From DATBJG01 sp963790545 (GTDB lineage: Bacteria; Acidobacteriota; Vicinamibacteria; Vicinamibacterales; JAMQPK01): 64,000 nt of DNA. The DNA lies in the NCBI GenBank assembly GCA_963790545.1, contig CAWBPA010000022.1, positions 1 through 64,000 of the forward strand. Direction: 5' to 3'. Numbering within the stretch: position 1 is the stretch's first letter; every line of letters begins with the position of its first letter. This document shows, in pieces, positions 18,440 through 27,792 of the stretch. A model generated the notes under the pieces. The model did no database searches and was not told where the DNA came from. It saw nothing but the letters and a program-made list of their open reading frames with translations. The translations under genes were made by a program, and so were the position numbers.

Positions 18440-19191
18440 ACCAGGTTCCCGACCGCAGGTTTGCCAACGTACTTGAAGTAGACGTCCTCCAGCGTCATTC
18501 CCGTGCGCGTGACCTCCGCGACGGTTTGATAGCAGACGACTTCGCCCCGGATGATGATGGCAAATTGCTCAACGAGTCGCTCGACAACTTCGAGGATGTG
18601 CGACGTCACGAAAACCGTGACGCCCTTTTCCGTGAGCGTGATCAGCAGGTCTTTGATGTTGCGTGACGAGCCAGGATCGATGCCTTCGAACGGCTCATCG
18701 AGAAAAAGAATCCGAGGATTGTGCAGCAGAGCCATCGCCAGCGCGCACTTCTTGCGCATCCCGGAAGACGCCTGATCGATGTAGGTGCCGCTGTCACGCT
18801 CCAGATCCAGATGTCGCAAGAGCTGGATGGCGCGCGCCCGCGTTTCCTGACGGCTCAAGCCATACAGCGGCCCGCTCAGTTCCAGATGCTCCCAGATCGT
18901 CAGCGAATGAAAGAGGGCAGCATCTTCCGGCAGGATACCGATCACACGGCGTAGATCGATGTTTTCGGGCGAAACGGTTTGTCCAGCGACGCGCACCTCC
19001 CCCGTCGTCGGCGCAAGCATGCCAGTCAGCAGCTTGATGGTCGTTGATTTCCCGGAGCCGTTGGGCCCCAAGAAGCCAAAAAGCGTACCCGGCGCCACCT
19101 GAAGATTCAGGTCGCGGACGGCGGTCACGCGACCAAATGTCTTGGTTACGCCGCGCGCCTCGATACCCAGGGATAGATGGTCGGCTGGCAC
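18421..19191 (-). CDS. ABC transporter ATP-binding subunit
   Basis: 256-aa ATPase with Walker A GPNGSGKST, Q-loop region ILPEDAALFH, signature SSGMRKKCALAMALL (a variant of LSGGQ), Walker B ILFLDEP and the switch His in VFVTSHILE. It starts at GTG 19191, with GGGAGGAATAGACG before it. It pairs with the overlapping permease gene to form an exporter. The variant signature (ASSGMRKK) matches the ABC-2 exporter subgroup. A 43-codon basic ORF ends 4 bp upstream. Confidence 0.92.
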   Translation of the reverse strand: MPADHLSLGIEARGVTKTFGRVTAVRDLNLQVAPGTLFGFLGPNGSGKSTTIKLLTGMLAPTTGEVRVAGQTVSPENIDLRRVIGILPEDAALFHSLTIWEHLELSGPLYGLSRQETRARAIQLLRHLDLERDSGTYIDQASSGMRKKCALAMALLHNPRILFLDEPFEGIDPGSSRNIKDLLITLTEKGVTVFVTSHILEVVERLVEQFAIIIRGEVVCYQTVAEVTRTGMTLEDVYFKYVGKPAVGNLVWLGSH

Positions 19192-19194
19192 CGT

Positions 19195-19326
19195 CTATTC
19201 CTCCCGCGGTTTGCCGGTCGACCGGCGTTTGAGCCGCTCCTGATCCGGCCAGGCTTCTCCGCGAGACAACGTCGTCTTCGAAGCCGGCCTTTTCGGTGGA
19301 ACCCTTGGAATGCGCCGAACCTTCAT
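19195..19326 (-). CDS. Possible small basic protein upstream of the ABC genes
   Basis: 43-codon frame starting MKVRRIPRVPPKRPASK and ending STGKPREE, with a stop 4 bp before the ATPase GTG. The ribosome site of the ATPase (GGGAGGAATAG) overlaps its stop codon, a layout typical of translational coupling. It is rich in Lys/Arg/Pro, unlike random frames here. No family is recognised. It could be a leader peptide or not a gene at all. Confidence 0.3.
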   Translation of the reverse strand: MKVRRIPRVPPKRPASKTTLSRGEAWPDQERLKRRSTGKPREE

Positions 19327-19480
19327 TCTTCATGCGAGCGGCTCGAAACTTCCGAGCGATCTCCTCGCTTCACGTGCGTTCGGTACGGCGAGCGACGAGC
19401 GCAGCCGAGATGAGAGTCGTCAACCAGAAGCTCCGCAAGGCGATCGAGAGCGAGGGCCGTGTTGCCCGCATCGAAGGTCT

Positions 19481-19675
19481 GTGGTGGCAGTTTTCAAGGA
19501 GAGGGTGCGCGTGACCCGGCCCGGAGGCAGGATCGTCATGGGGAACTGGATTCCCAATGATCCGACCTTGGTCGCGCAAATTCGGAAAGTCAGCGCTGGG
19601 TATTCGCCGCCACCGCCGGAAGGATTCGTCAGCCCCATGACGTGGGGGATCCAGAGCAACGTGATCGAGCGATTC
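19481..19675 (+). pseudogene. Fragment of a class I SAM-dependent methyltransferase
   Basis: One frame reads VVAVFKERVRVTRPGGRIV, then MGNWIPNDPTLVAQIRKVS and GFVSPMTWGIQSNVIERF. This is the segment after motif III of a common bacterial methyltransferase family, in which the E-x-x-R-V-x-R-P-G-G motif is diagnostic. The SAM-binding motif I and the C-terminal half are missing; similarity ends abruptly near 19675, just before the stop of the YncE gene on the other strand. Internal fragment flanked by breakpoints. Confidence 0.6.
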
Positions 19676-19696
19676 TCAATGCACCCAGCAACAATT

Positions 19697-20752
19697 TCAG
19701 TTGGTGGCGGTCCTCGAGGGGATCACCATGGTGTAGTTGCGCTTCGGCACCTGCCCGACCTTGATTTTGGCCACTTCCTTCATCGTGGGGATGTCGACCA
19801 CCAACGTGCTGTTCCCCACCGGGTCGGCCACGTAGGCCCTCTTGCCGTCAGGCGTCAGCGTCACCCAGGCGGCCCCCTTCCCGCTCAGATTGGCTGTTCC
19901 CAACAGCTTCAAATCGGGGATGGAGTACGAGTAGAGGGCGTTGTTGAGCCGGCTACAGACCACAAGGATTTTTTGATCCTCCGTGATGGCCATACCGTGA
20001 GATGCAGCGGAACCTGCCAGGAGGGGAATTCTCCCGGGGGCCAACTTCGGAAGCGAGATTCGAGTGACTTCCTTGCGCGTTTGGAAATCCACGACCACAA
20101 ACCCGTTGTACTCGCCGACCTGGACGAACAGCGAGCGGGTCGAGCCATCAGTGTTCTTGGACATCGTCATCGGGCGGATGCCATGACCAAGCTTGATCGA
20201 CCAGGAGGGCGCATCGGTCTGGGTGTCGAGGACGCTCACATGCCCCTCCCCGCCCGCCTCGCCGGCCACCACATACTTGCCGTCCGGGGTGACATAGAGG
20301 TTGTGTACGGGCCCTTCCGTACGGATGCTCTTGACCTTGGTGAGCGAGGCGGTATCGATGACGTCCGCGACACCCGGATTGTTCCCGACCGCTTGCCTGA
20401 TTCCCACATACACCTTTCGCCCATCTGGAGTAATAGAGATGTTGTTGGGACGGCCCGAGAGAGGGATCTTCTTGATCACGTTCCGCGTCTTCATGTCGGC
20501 CACATCCAGCGTGTCGTCAGCTTCGTTACTGACGTAGATCCGATTTCCATCGGGGGACGCCGTGACCCCATGGACCGCTTCAACGCCTGGGATCTCTCCT
20601 ACGACCGTGTTCGTGACAGGGTCAATGATGTGGACCCTGTCGCCGGCGGCATTGCTCTGGAGGATGCGAACCTGGCCCTGGGCCATCAATGGCAGCGGGA
20701 GAAGAACGATCGCCAGAGCCATCAGACAGCGCTGAACGTAAAGAATTGTCAT
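19697..20752 (-). CDS. YncE-like secreted beta-propeller protein
   Basis: 351-aa exported seven-bladed propeller. A signal peptide (MALAIVLLPLPLMAQ) is followed by repeated blades with S/T-P-D-G-(K/N)-x-(I/V)-Y-V (ASPDGNRIYVSN, TPDGRKVYVG, TPDGKYVVAG, TPDGKRAYVA). ATG 20752 with GAGGACC before it is favoured over an in-frame ATG 54 bases upstream that would precede the signal peptide. It lies 37 bp downstream of a small cytochrome-c-type gene and is likely co-transcribed, suggesting a periplasmic oxidation module; the substrate is unknown. Confidence 0.87.
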   Translation of the reverse strand: MTILYVQRCLMALAIVLLPLPLMAQGQVRILQSNAAGDRVHIIDPVTNTVVGEIPGVEAVHGVTASPDGNRIYVSNEADDTLDVADMKTRNVIKKIPLSGRPNNISITPDGRKVYVGIRQAVGNNPGVADVIDTASLTKVKSIRTEGPVHNLYVTPDGKYVVAGEAGGEGHVSVLDTQTDAPSWSIKLGHGIRPMTMSKNTDGSTRSLFVQVGEYNGFVVVDFQTRKEVTRISLPKLAPGRIPLLAGSAASHGMAITEDQKILVVCSRLNNALYSYSIPDLKLLGTANLSGKGAAWVTLTPDGKRAYVADPVGNSTLVVDIPTMKEVAKIKVGQVPKRNYTMVIPSRTATN

Positions 20753-20789
20753 CGTCAGGTCCTCGCGAAAATAGAGCCGGTTCCACAAG

Positions 20790-21272
20790 TCACTCTGCAC
20801 ATGCACCGGTCAACTCGACGAGCTTCTCGTCTATTTTTCGCCCGCACACCCAATTGGCGAGCGTCTGCCACTCCGGATCGAGGAATGAATTCCAGTGTTT
20901 TCCTCCGTTGTGGTAGAAGGTGCCACCCCCTTCGGCCACAAGTGGATGCAGGAGTAGTTTGCTCTGATTGAGGTTGTAGGGAACCACGCGCGCGACGACA
21001 ACCTGAAAGTTCCGTCGGGATTGCTCGTCGTTCCAGGTGGTGGCGCCCGGCGAGAGTTCCTGGAAGCGCATCGTGGTGCCCTTGCTATGGCAGGAGACGC
21101 AGCGGGTGCGGCCCTCGCGCTTTGCCAGGAAGATGGGCTGTACCCTGGTCCTGAAGAACTCGAAATCCAGAGCTGATGCCGCTGGAGAGCCGGGGCCCTG
21201 GGCCCGCAGCGCGGCAGTGGCTGGGTATTGAATCAACGCAGCCGCGAGCAGAAGCAACAGGGCGACGGGCAT
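20790..21272 (-). CDS. Secreted cytochrome-c-like protein
   Basis: 160-aa exported protein: signal peptide (MPVALLLLLAAALIQYPATA), then a single CVSCHS motif near residue 65, so the CxxCH haem site has C-V-S-C-H intact. C-terminal WQTLANWVCGRKIDEKLVEL recalls planctomycete-type cytochrome c domains. ATG 21272 was chosen because GGAGAAGGAGCGTC sits directly before it, within the longer frame that starts at 21290. Likely the electron acceptor or structural partner of the downstream propeller protein. Confidence 0.82.
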   Translation of the reverse strand: MPVALLLLLAAALIQYPATAALRAQGPGSPAASALDFEFFRTRVQPIFLAKREGRTRCVSCHSKGTTMRFQELSPGATTWNDEQSRRNFQVVVARVVPYNLNQSKLLLHPLVAEGGGTFYHNGGKHWNSFLDPEWQTLANWVCGRKIDEKLVELTGACAE

Positions 21273-21573
21273 GACGCTCCTTCTCCCCATGAACAGGCTG
21301 AGATGTCTGAATGGGCAGCATATAGGGATCGTGCGAGAAGAATCAATAGAGCGGAAGGTTAACCTTCTTGCGCGTGACCGGGACGCGTTGAAGAGGCGGC
21401 GTCACCGGTCCTCCAAGTGAATCCAGTGAAAAAGACGATGCACCCATGGAGCCAAGACGACACCAATAAGTGAATCAATGAGGCAAACCTGCGAGCGACC
21501 CTGACGGCCGTTGGCCGGTTCGCCGCAGTTCTCGGGCTGTGGCAAAATGGGCGGCCAAAAGGAGGCCATTCAC

Positions 21574-22101
21574 GTGAGGGTCACTTTGAAAGCCAGCGCA
21601 GCCATTTGTGGCCTGATGCTGCTGACACCGGGCGTCGTGATGAAGGCCCAGGATCGCGCGGTCGACACAGACCGGAGCATCGGAACATGGAAGCTGAATC
21701 TAGCAGAGTCCCGGTTCCCCGGTCCCAAACCGCAGATGGAGGTACGGCGTTACTGGCTGCGTGAAGACGGCTTTCTCGTCGGATTGGCCATCAGTGTGGA
21801 TGGACAGGGTAATCCCGCTTTTGTCCAGTTTGCGGCGAAGCCCGATGGGCGCGACTATCCTGAATACACTGCATCGACGTTGGCCGATCTCCAGGCGACC
21901 GGACGACACACACCTATCATGTACGCTCAGAAGAACGTAGACGCGTACGCCGCAGATGTCACACTCCGACGCGAGGGGCGGGTTACAACAACGGGAAGCA
22001 GAGTCGTATCCAAAGACGGCAGGACGATGACCATCATGCTGAGCACGATGAATCCCCAGGGCCAGATGGTCACCACTGTCCGCGTGTTCGACCGACAATG
22101 A
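21574..22101 (+). CDS. Secreted protein, unknown function
   Basis: 175-aa exported protein starting at GTG 21574, which has AGGAGG 10 bases upstream; the residues that follow (RVTLKASAAICGLMLLTPGV) form a signal peptide. The mature part contains SIGTWKLNLAESRFPG, a motif repeated in many acidobacterial secreted proteins (G-T-W-K-L-N-x-A-x-S), and a second half of beta-strands. Function unknown; related to the lipocalin-like 'extracellular' families by pattern only. Confidence 0.75.
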   Translation: MRVTLKASAAICGLMLLTPGVVMKAQDRAVDTDRSIGTWKLNLAESRFPGPKPQMEVRRYWLREDGFLVGLAISVDGQGNPAFVQFAAKPDGRDYPEYTASTLADLQATGRHTPIMYAQKNVDAYAADVTLRREGRVTTTGSRVVSKDGRTMTIMLSTMNPQGQMVTTVRVFDRQ

Positions 22102-22126
22102 CTCGACTTGCCTTCAGGCCGGCCCA

Positions 22127-22146
22127 GGCAGGGCTGAAGCCCCGCC
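22127..22146 (+). repeat. Dispersed GGGCT-GA-AGCCC hairpin repeat
   Basis: GGCAGGGCTGAAGCCCCGCC is a small palindrome (GGGCT/AGCCC core, GGC/GCC flanks) between two convergent genes. It is the same type of element as the double hairpin at 51245-51300 and could serve as a bidirectional terminator. Confidence 0.5.
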
Positions 22147-22161
22147 TACGCGCCACGGCGG

Positions 22162-24635
22162 TCAGTCCGTTCGCAGCGCGATCACGGGATCGACACGAAC
22201 CGCTCGCCACGCGGGCGCGAGCATCGCCAGGGCCGCGGTCAGCGTCAGGGCGATCGCGACGGCCGCAAATGTCAGGAGGTCCAACGGACGCACGCCGACG
22301 AGCAGACTCGACAGAACCCGGCTGAAGGCTGTCGAGAGCACCAGCCCAATCACAACGCCGATCGCAACCAGCCGCGCGCCGCTCCCCGCAACGAGGCGGA
22401 ACACGTCGCCCGCCGTGGCGCCGAGCGCACGTCGCACGCCGAAATCACGGACGCGCTGTTCGACCGTGTAGGCAAGCACGCCAAACACGCCGATCATCGC
22501 CAGCACCAGTGCGAGCAGCGCGAACGTTGCGACCAGCACCGCCCGGAAGCGATGGCGCGCCGTCGCGTCCGATGCGATGTCGTCGAGCGTCATCACGGCG
22601 TTGACGCTCGTCACCTGTTCGGGTCGACCTGCCAGATCGCGGCCTGAACCGGACGCGCGAGCACGTCCGCATTCCCGGAGTCCGGCCGGACGAACAGAAA
22701 GATGTCTCCCGGCGTCCTCTGCGTGAGCGGAACGTAGATTTGCAGGAAGTCCTCCGGCTCGTCGGGACGGCCCTTGACCTGCCGAACGACACCGACGATC
22801 TGCAGGACGATCGGGTCGGCCTGCGGCGCGGCCGCCGGCCGGATCGCCAGTCGCGCGCCGAGCGGCGACCGTCCCCGAAAGTAACCACGGGCGATCGCTT
22901 CGTTCACCATGCACACAGAAACGGTGTCGTCGTGATCCCGTTCGTCGAAGCTCCGGCCCAGCACGACGGGAAGATCGAGCGTCCGGAAATACGTGGAGCT
23001 GACGATCTGCGCATCGGCGAGCGGTCGTGTGCCCTCGTTGAACGGTGGAACGCCGACGATCTCGAAAAACAATGATCCCTGATACGACCGGCCCATCGGC
23101 AGCGTTGTCGCCCAGGCGACGTCGCGCACGCCGGGATGCTTCAGGATCTCGCCGGCGATGGCGTCATAGAAACGGAGCAGCCCGGCCTCGCCGTCGTGAC
23201 GCGCGTCGAGCGCATCGACGAGCATCGTCAATACGCTCTCTGCGCGGTAACCATGATCGACCCGTTCCACGTTCAGAAGCGTGCGCAACAACAAGCCGGC
23301 GGCGAACAGCAACACCACCGCGGTCGCCACCTGTCCAACCACGAGTGAGGCGCGCGTTCTGCCGCCGCGCCCGGTGGCCGTCCGGCTGTCCGCGGCGATG
23401 ACCTGCGACAGCGGCAGGTTGGACGCTTGCCACGCAGGCACCAGGCCGAACACAAGTCCTACACCCAATGCTGTCGCCGCGCAGAATGCGAGCACGCGCC
23501 AGTCGAACGAGAGCGTCAGCACCGCCGGCAGCAGATCCGGCGGAATGACGGACGGCGCGGCTCTCAGGATGGCCGCGCCGATCGCCACACCCAGCAGACC
23601 GCCCATTGTCGACAGGAGCAGGCTCTCGGCAACGAGCTGACGGATGATCCGCCAGCGATCGGCGCCGAGCGCCGACCGGACTGCCAGCTCGCGCCGGCGC
23701 GCCGTTGCCCGTGTCAACAACAGGTTGGCGATGTTCGCGCAGCAGATGAAGAGCACGAGACCGACGACGCCGAGAAAGAGAATGGAGGTCACGCGCAGTT
23801 CCCGGCCAAGCACCACTTCGCGCATCGGTTCGAGCATCACGCCGCGGCCGCGATTCGTGGCCGGGAACTCCTGCGCCAGGCTGGACGCAATACCCGTCAT
23901 CTCGTCGGCCGCAGCCTCGAGCGCGACGCCGGATTGCAGTCGGCCGATGGCTTGCGCGAAGTGCGCGCCCCGAAGACGCGGCGGGGGCGTCGGTGGAAAT
24001 GTATTCGTGGCGAGCGCCCACATGCTCGTCCGGCCGATGACCTGCGCCTCGTCGGGGACCACACCAACGACGGTGAACGATTCTCCGTCCAATCGAAGGG
24101 CGCGGCCGACGACAGCCGGATCCCCGTTGAAACGCGTTCGCCAGAACCGTTCGCTCAGGATCACGACGTTGGCGCGTTCGCTGTCATCTGATGGGCGAAA
24201 CGTGCGACCGGCGACCGGCCGGACGCCCAGCACGTCGAAGATGCCGGAGCTGACCCACTGCCGCGGGATCGTTTCGGCGGTGCCGTCGTCAGTCGCCAGC
24301 ACCATGTTGCCGACGTTGGGAATGAATCCCGCTATCCCTGTGAAGGCGGTACTGCGCTCATTCCAGTCCGGCAGATTGCCCGGCGAGACCGGCCCGCGCG
24401 ACGACGTGGCGTCCCGCTCCCAGACCATCACCAGGCGGTCGGGGTCCGGGAATGGAAGCGGACGGAGGAGGATCGCGTCGACAAGCGCGAACATGGCGCT
24501 GTTGGCACCGATTCCGAGCGCCAGCATCAGCACGGCCACCGCGGCGAAAAGACGCTGCGTGGCGAGAGCGCGCACGGCGTAGCGCAGGTCGTGCCGGAGA
24601 TCACGGAGTACGGAGATCGCTGGCAACCTCTTCAT
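22162..24635 (-). CDS. ADOP-family ABC permease, one frameshift
   Basis: About 825-residue duplicated MacB-type permease (acidobacterial duplicated orphan permease). N-terminal DLRHDLRYAVRALATQR is the hallmark, followed by TM1 with LALGIGANSAMFALVDAILL, the periplasmic MacB domain, a TM cluster (LFICCANIANLLLTRATARR), the second periplasmic domain and a last TM set ending RAVRVDPVIALRTD. The frame breaks near 22614 (AACAGG where AACCAGG would restore reading). No ATPase gene is adjacent, as usual for this family. ATG 24635 follows GAGAGTCCGC. Confidence 0.88.
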
Positions 24636-24809
24636 GCGGACTCTCTTCGTATCATCCAATTACGATCCATGCGCGCCAGCGGTTGCAGCCGGAGTCAGGC
24701 CAGCGCGCATAATGCGAAATTCTTGGAATGCCCTGCTAAGAACTTAGCAGCGACGTTCGCGTGCCGTCAATCTGCGGCGGACCACAGCCGCGGCGAAGTG
24801 CACCGGGCG

Positions 24810-25598
24810 TCAGCCTGCGGGGCTCGTGGCGGTGCGGGAGACCGGCCTGATGTGGGCGAACATGCTGCGGGCGTTCCAGGTGGGGAAAGCTCTTACCAGC
24901 GACGGGTGGCCGTCGAGTTGGATGCGGCCCTCGCGGGTGGCTTGGGCCCAGGTGAGCTGACCGGCGTGCCATTTGACGAAGGCTTCGGCTTCCGCCGTGA
25001 TGTAGAGATCCTCGTCAATGCCGGGGTTCGTCTTGCAGATCTCGGTGTCTCCGAGCTCGATGAGGAGCCAATAGCGCTCACGGCGCGGGCGGGCAAGGAA
25101 GTCGAAGCGGATGACGACGCGTCGATCCGGGAGCCGGTCCCGACGGAGCGCGTTGCACATCGACCACAGGGCCACAAAGGGGTCGAGGTTCTCCGGGGCG
25201 ATCTCGAGCCAACGCGCACCCCACTCGCCGAGCGACCGGCAGACCGCAAAGAGGTCGTGGCCCGCAGATGTGAGCTCGTAGTGGTGTCCGCGCCCGTCGG
25301 GCTTGGGTGCCGACGCGACGACACCGAGCCGTTCGAGCTGCTTGAGCCGCTGTGAGAGCAAGGTACGGGAGAGTCCGGGCGCGCCCTCCAGGATCTCACT
25401 GAAGCTTCCGCAGCCAAGGTACAGGTTGCGAACGATCAGCGGTGTCCAGCGCTCGGCGAAGATCTCGGCGCCACGGGCGATGGGGCAGGTACTCGACCGT
25501 ACGTCCTCACAACGCCAGTGTTGCGCACCCGCCTTCGGTTGTGAAGTCCAGATTCTTGACTTTACGGGCCGCGGTCCGCGGTGGTCCGATGTGGTCAT
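24810..25598 (-). CDS. HxlR-type winged-helix regulator with C-terminal domain
   Basis: About 262 residues. The HxlR core starts CPIARGAEIFAERWTPLIVR, then ILEGAPGLSRTLLSQRLKQL and GRGHHYELTSAGHDLFAV. A second domain of about 110 residues follows (RVVIRFDFLARPRRERYWLL ... WAQATREGRIQLDG), resembling a sterol-carrier-type ligand domain. The start is uncertain: ATG 25598 is the nearest plausible one, but the core begins about 35 residues later. Divergent from the FAD oxidase at 25691, which it probably controls. Codon use is richer in G+C than neighbours. Confidence 0.8.
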   Translation of the reverse strand: MTTSDHRGPRPVKSRIWTSQPKAGAQHWRCEDVRSSTCPIARGAEIFAERWTPLIVRNLYLGCGSFSEILEGAPGLSRTLLSQRLKQLERLGVVASAPKPDGRGHHYELTSAGHDLFAVCRSLGEWGARWLEIAPENLDPFVALWSMCNALRRDRLPDRRVVIRFDFLARPRRERYWLLIELGDTEICKTNPGIDEDLYITAEAEAFVKWHAGQLTWAQATREGRIQLDGHPSLVRAFPTWNARSMFAHIRPVSRTATSPAG

Positions 25599-25690
25599 CG
25601 AGAAGCGCCTGCGGCCCGAGCGAGGCGCGAAGTCGCCGAGCGAGCGCGAGCGGGGGTGGGGCCCCGCGAGCATCGAGAGAGGAGGACACA

Positions 25691-27118
25691 ATGACCACAC
25701 CGACAACCGCGGAAGTCGGCCACCGGAGCAAGGAGCCAACCGTCCTGGAGATCGACGGGTTCCGAGGCCGGCTAATCAGTGCCGACCACGCCGACTACGA
25801 CATCGCCCGTACAGTCTGGAACGGTGCCATCGACCGACGCCCGCGCCTGATCGCCCGATGTATCGGTACCACCGACGTGGTCGCGGCCGTGCGTTTCGCC
25901 CGCGACCACGATCTAGAGATCGCCATACGGGGCGGAGGCCACAACGTGGCGGGCACCGCCGTTTGCGACGACGGGATCGTCATCGACCTCTCGGCGATGC
26001 GGGCCGTGCGGGTCGATCCCGCCGACCGCAGGGCCTGGGTGCAGGGTGGTGCGCTGTGGGGCGACGTCGACCACGAGACGCAGGCGCACGGTCTGGTCAC
26101 CACCGGTGGAATCGTGAGCCACACTGGAGTCGCCGGCCTCACCCTCGGCGGTGGCGTCGGCTGGCTGATGCGCAAGCACGGCCTCACGGTCGACAACCTC
26201 CTCGCCGTCGACGTGGTGACGGCCGACGGCGAGCGGCTGCGCGCATCCGAGGACGAGCACCCCGACCTGTTCTGGGCCTTGCGAGGCGGCGGCGGTAACT
26301 TCGGCGTGGTCACCTCGTTCGAGTTCCGCCTCCACGCCGTCGGGCCCACCTTCCTGGCCGGGCCTATCCTCTGGGACGCGAGCGACGCCAGGGAGGTCCT
26401 ACGCTTTTACCGCGACTTCGTCCGCGATGCTCCCGACGAGCTCGGCACGGTCGTGAGGTTCGGCACCGCGCCGCCGCTACCGGTCATCCCCGAGGATCTG
26501 CACTGGCGCCCGGTGGTGATGGTCGGTACCTGCTACGCCGGGCCGATTGAGGACGGTGAGCAGGTGCTCCGCCCGCTCCGCGCATCGCGGACTCCTCTCC
26601 TCGACCTGGTCGGGCCCACGCCGTACGTGGGATTCCAGAGCGCGCTCGACTCGACCGTCGTCCACGGTTGGAACTACTACTGGAAGTCCACCCATCTCCC
26701 CGAGCTCCGCGACGACCTCATCGACGTGATCGCCGAGCACGCGTTCTCCTGCTCGTCGCCGCGGTCGTACGTGGCGATGTTCCATCTGAAGGGGGCGGTG
26801 AGCCGAGTGGCCGAGGGCGGGACGGCCTTCGGGAACCGGCAGGCGTCGCACGCGATCACCCTCGATGCTGTGTGGCGGCCTGGCGAAGACTTCGGCAACC
26901 GGGACACCGCTTGGACGAAGAGGTTCTTCGCCGCTCTCGGCCGCTTCCGCGAAGGCGTCTACGTCAACTTCCTCGGTGGCGATGAAGACCCCGACCGGGT
27001 CCGCGAGGCGTACGGCGACTCCGTCTACGACCGGCTGGTGGACGTGAAGACCACGTACGACCCCGACAACGTCTTCCACCACAACCAGAACATCCGCCTT
27101 CGCTCCGCGTCCGCTTGA
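25691..27118 (+). CDS. FAD-linked (BBE-type) oxidoreductase
   Basis: 476-aa flavoprotein of the berberine-bridge/6-hydroxynicotine-oxidase family. PCMH FAD domain: IAIRGGGHNVAGTAVCDDGI (residues about 75-95, the His/Cys used for covalent FAD in this family), GGIVSHTGVAGLTLGGGVGW and ALRGGGGNFGVVTSFEF. BBE C-terminus YGDSVYDRLVDVKTTYDPDN then FHHNQNI. ATG 25691 follows GGAGGACACA. Substrates range from sugars to alkaloids; none can be named here. Extremely G/C-biased third positions and actinobacterial flavour, together with the divergent HxlR gene, suggest a transferred cassette. Confidence 0.9.
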   Translation: MTTPTTAEVGHRSKEPTVLEIDGFRGRLISADHADYDIARTVWNGAIDRRPRLIARCIGTTDVVAAVRFARDHDLEIAIRGGGHNVAGTAVCDDGIVIDLSAMRAVRVDPADRRAWVQGGALWGDVDHETQAHGLVTTGGIVSHTGVAGLTLGGGVGWLMRKHGLTVDNLLAVDVVTADGERLRASEDEHPDLFWALRGGGGNFGVVTSFEFRLHAVGPTFLAGPILWDASDAREVLRFYRDFVRDAPDELGTVVRFGTAPPLPVIPEDLHWRPVVMVGTCYAGPIEDGEQVLRPLRASRTPLLDLVGPTPYVGFQSALDSTVVHGWNYYWKSTHLPELRDDLIDVIAEHAFSCSSPRSYVAMFHLKGAVSRVAEGGTAFGNRQASHAITLDAVWRPGEDFGNRDTAWTKRFFAALGRFREGVYVNFLGGDEDPDRVREAYGDSVYDRLVDVKTTYDPDNVFHHNQNIRLRSASA

Positions 27119-27152
27119 TCGGCACGGACGCGTAGAATTCGCGCCCTCCTTC

Positions 27153-27734
27153 TCACATGTTGACATCCGGTCGAAGCGATGGCAACAGCCGCTGCCGATT
27201 CGCGACCAGATCCGAGAGCTCCCTATACATGTCAGAGTTCACTGCTTGAGCGTACGGCAGAATGTAAGATCGCGTCTCTTCCAGGTACCGTTCGACAAAC
27301 GAGGCATCGTGCACAAAGCCGAGCGCAGTAAGGTTGCTGATGCGATCGGCGAGCTTCAGCACTTTGGCCCGACGACTGCCGCTCGTCATGACGCGTAATA
27401 GGTAATCGGCCTTTGGTTCCTTCGTGCCGCCTACGGTCCGTATCGTGACCTCCAGCACCAGGGCGACGACAGCCGGTCCATCCGAGTCGATTAGCGCGAT
27501 CTCCTGTTCGGAGACTCCTGGCAGCGAGCGCGCGTCCTCGAAGAGGTCGTGAATCACTGCCGCTTTGAGCAACACGGGATCGATGATCTTGTAATCGAGC
27601 AAAATCGCCATCGTGCTCAGCTGATGTCGAAACATGTTGCTCCCGCCGCGACGTCTCACGCCGATTAGCGCCATCGCCTTGACGATGTACGGTGCCATGG
27701 TAAGCCGACTGAGATTCGCTTCCAGATCGTCCAT
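27153..27734 (-). CDS. HD-domain phosphohydrolase-like protein
   Basis: 193-aa protein resembling the hydrolase domain of RelA/SpoT-type enzymes. HD motif residues are visible in FRHQLSTMAILLD, AAVIHDLFEDARSLPG and KLADRISNLTALG (H...HD...D). There is no synthetase or TGS domain. Small stand-alone forms can hydrolyse (p)ppGpp or other nucleotides; which applies is unknown. It converges with the FAD oxidase and is separated from it by 34 bp. ATG 27734 or 27743. Confidence 0.8.
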   Translation of the reverse strand: MDDLEANLSRLTMAPYIVKAMALIGVRRRGGSNMFRHQLSTMAILLDYKIIDPVLLKAAVIHDLFEDARSLPGVSEQEIALIDSDGPAVVALVLEVTIRTVGGTKEPKADYLLRVMTSGSRRAKVLKLADRISNLTALGFVHDASFVERYLEETRSYILPYAQAVNSDMYRELSDLVANRQRLLPSLRPDVNM

Positions 27735-27792
27735 AGCGTTCATTGAGCCGCGTTACTTCTGTGCGCCCGACTCCAAGTCGGTGAGCCAGCCG

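Noticed and set aside
19310..20971. Long plus-strand frame of 553 codons
   Set aside because: Most of it is the antisense of the YncE-like gene, whose propeller motifs are unmistakable; only a 65-codon methyltransferase fragment at its start has meaning.
22611..24659. UGA at the end of the first part of the 22-24.6 kb permease as another Sec codon
   Set aside because: The continuation lies in a different frame, not the same one, and the position is not a Cys in the family; a frameshift explains it.
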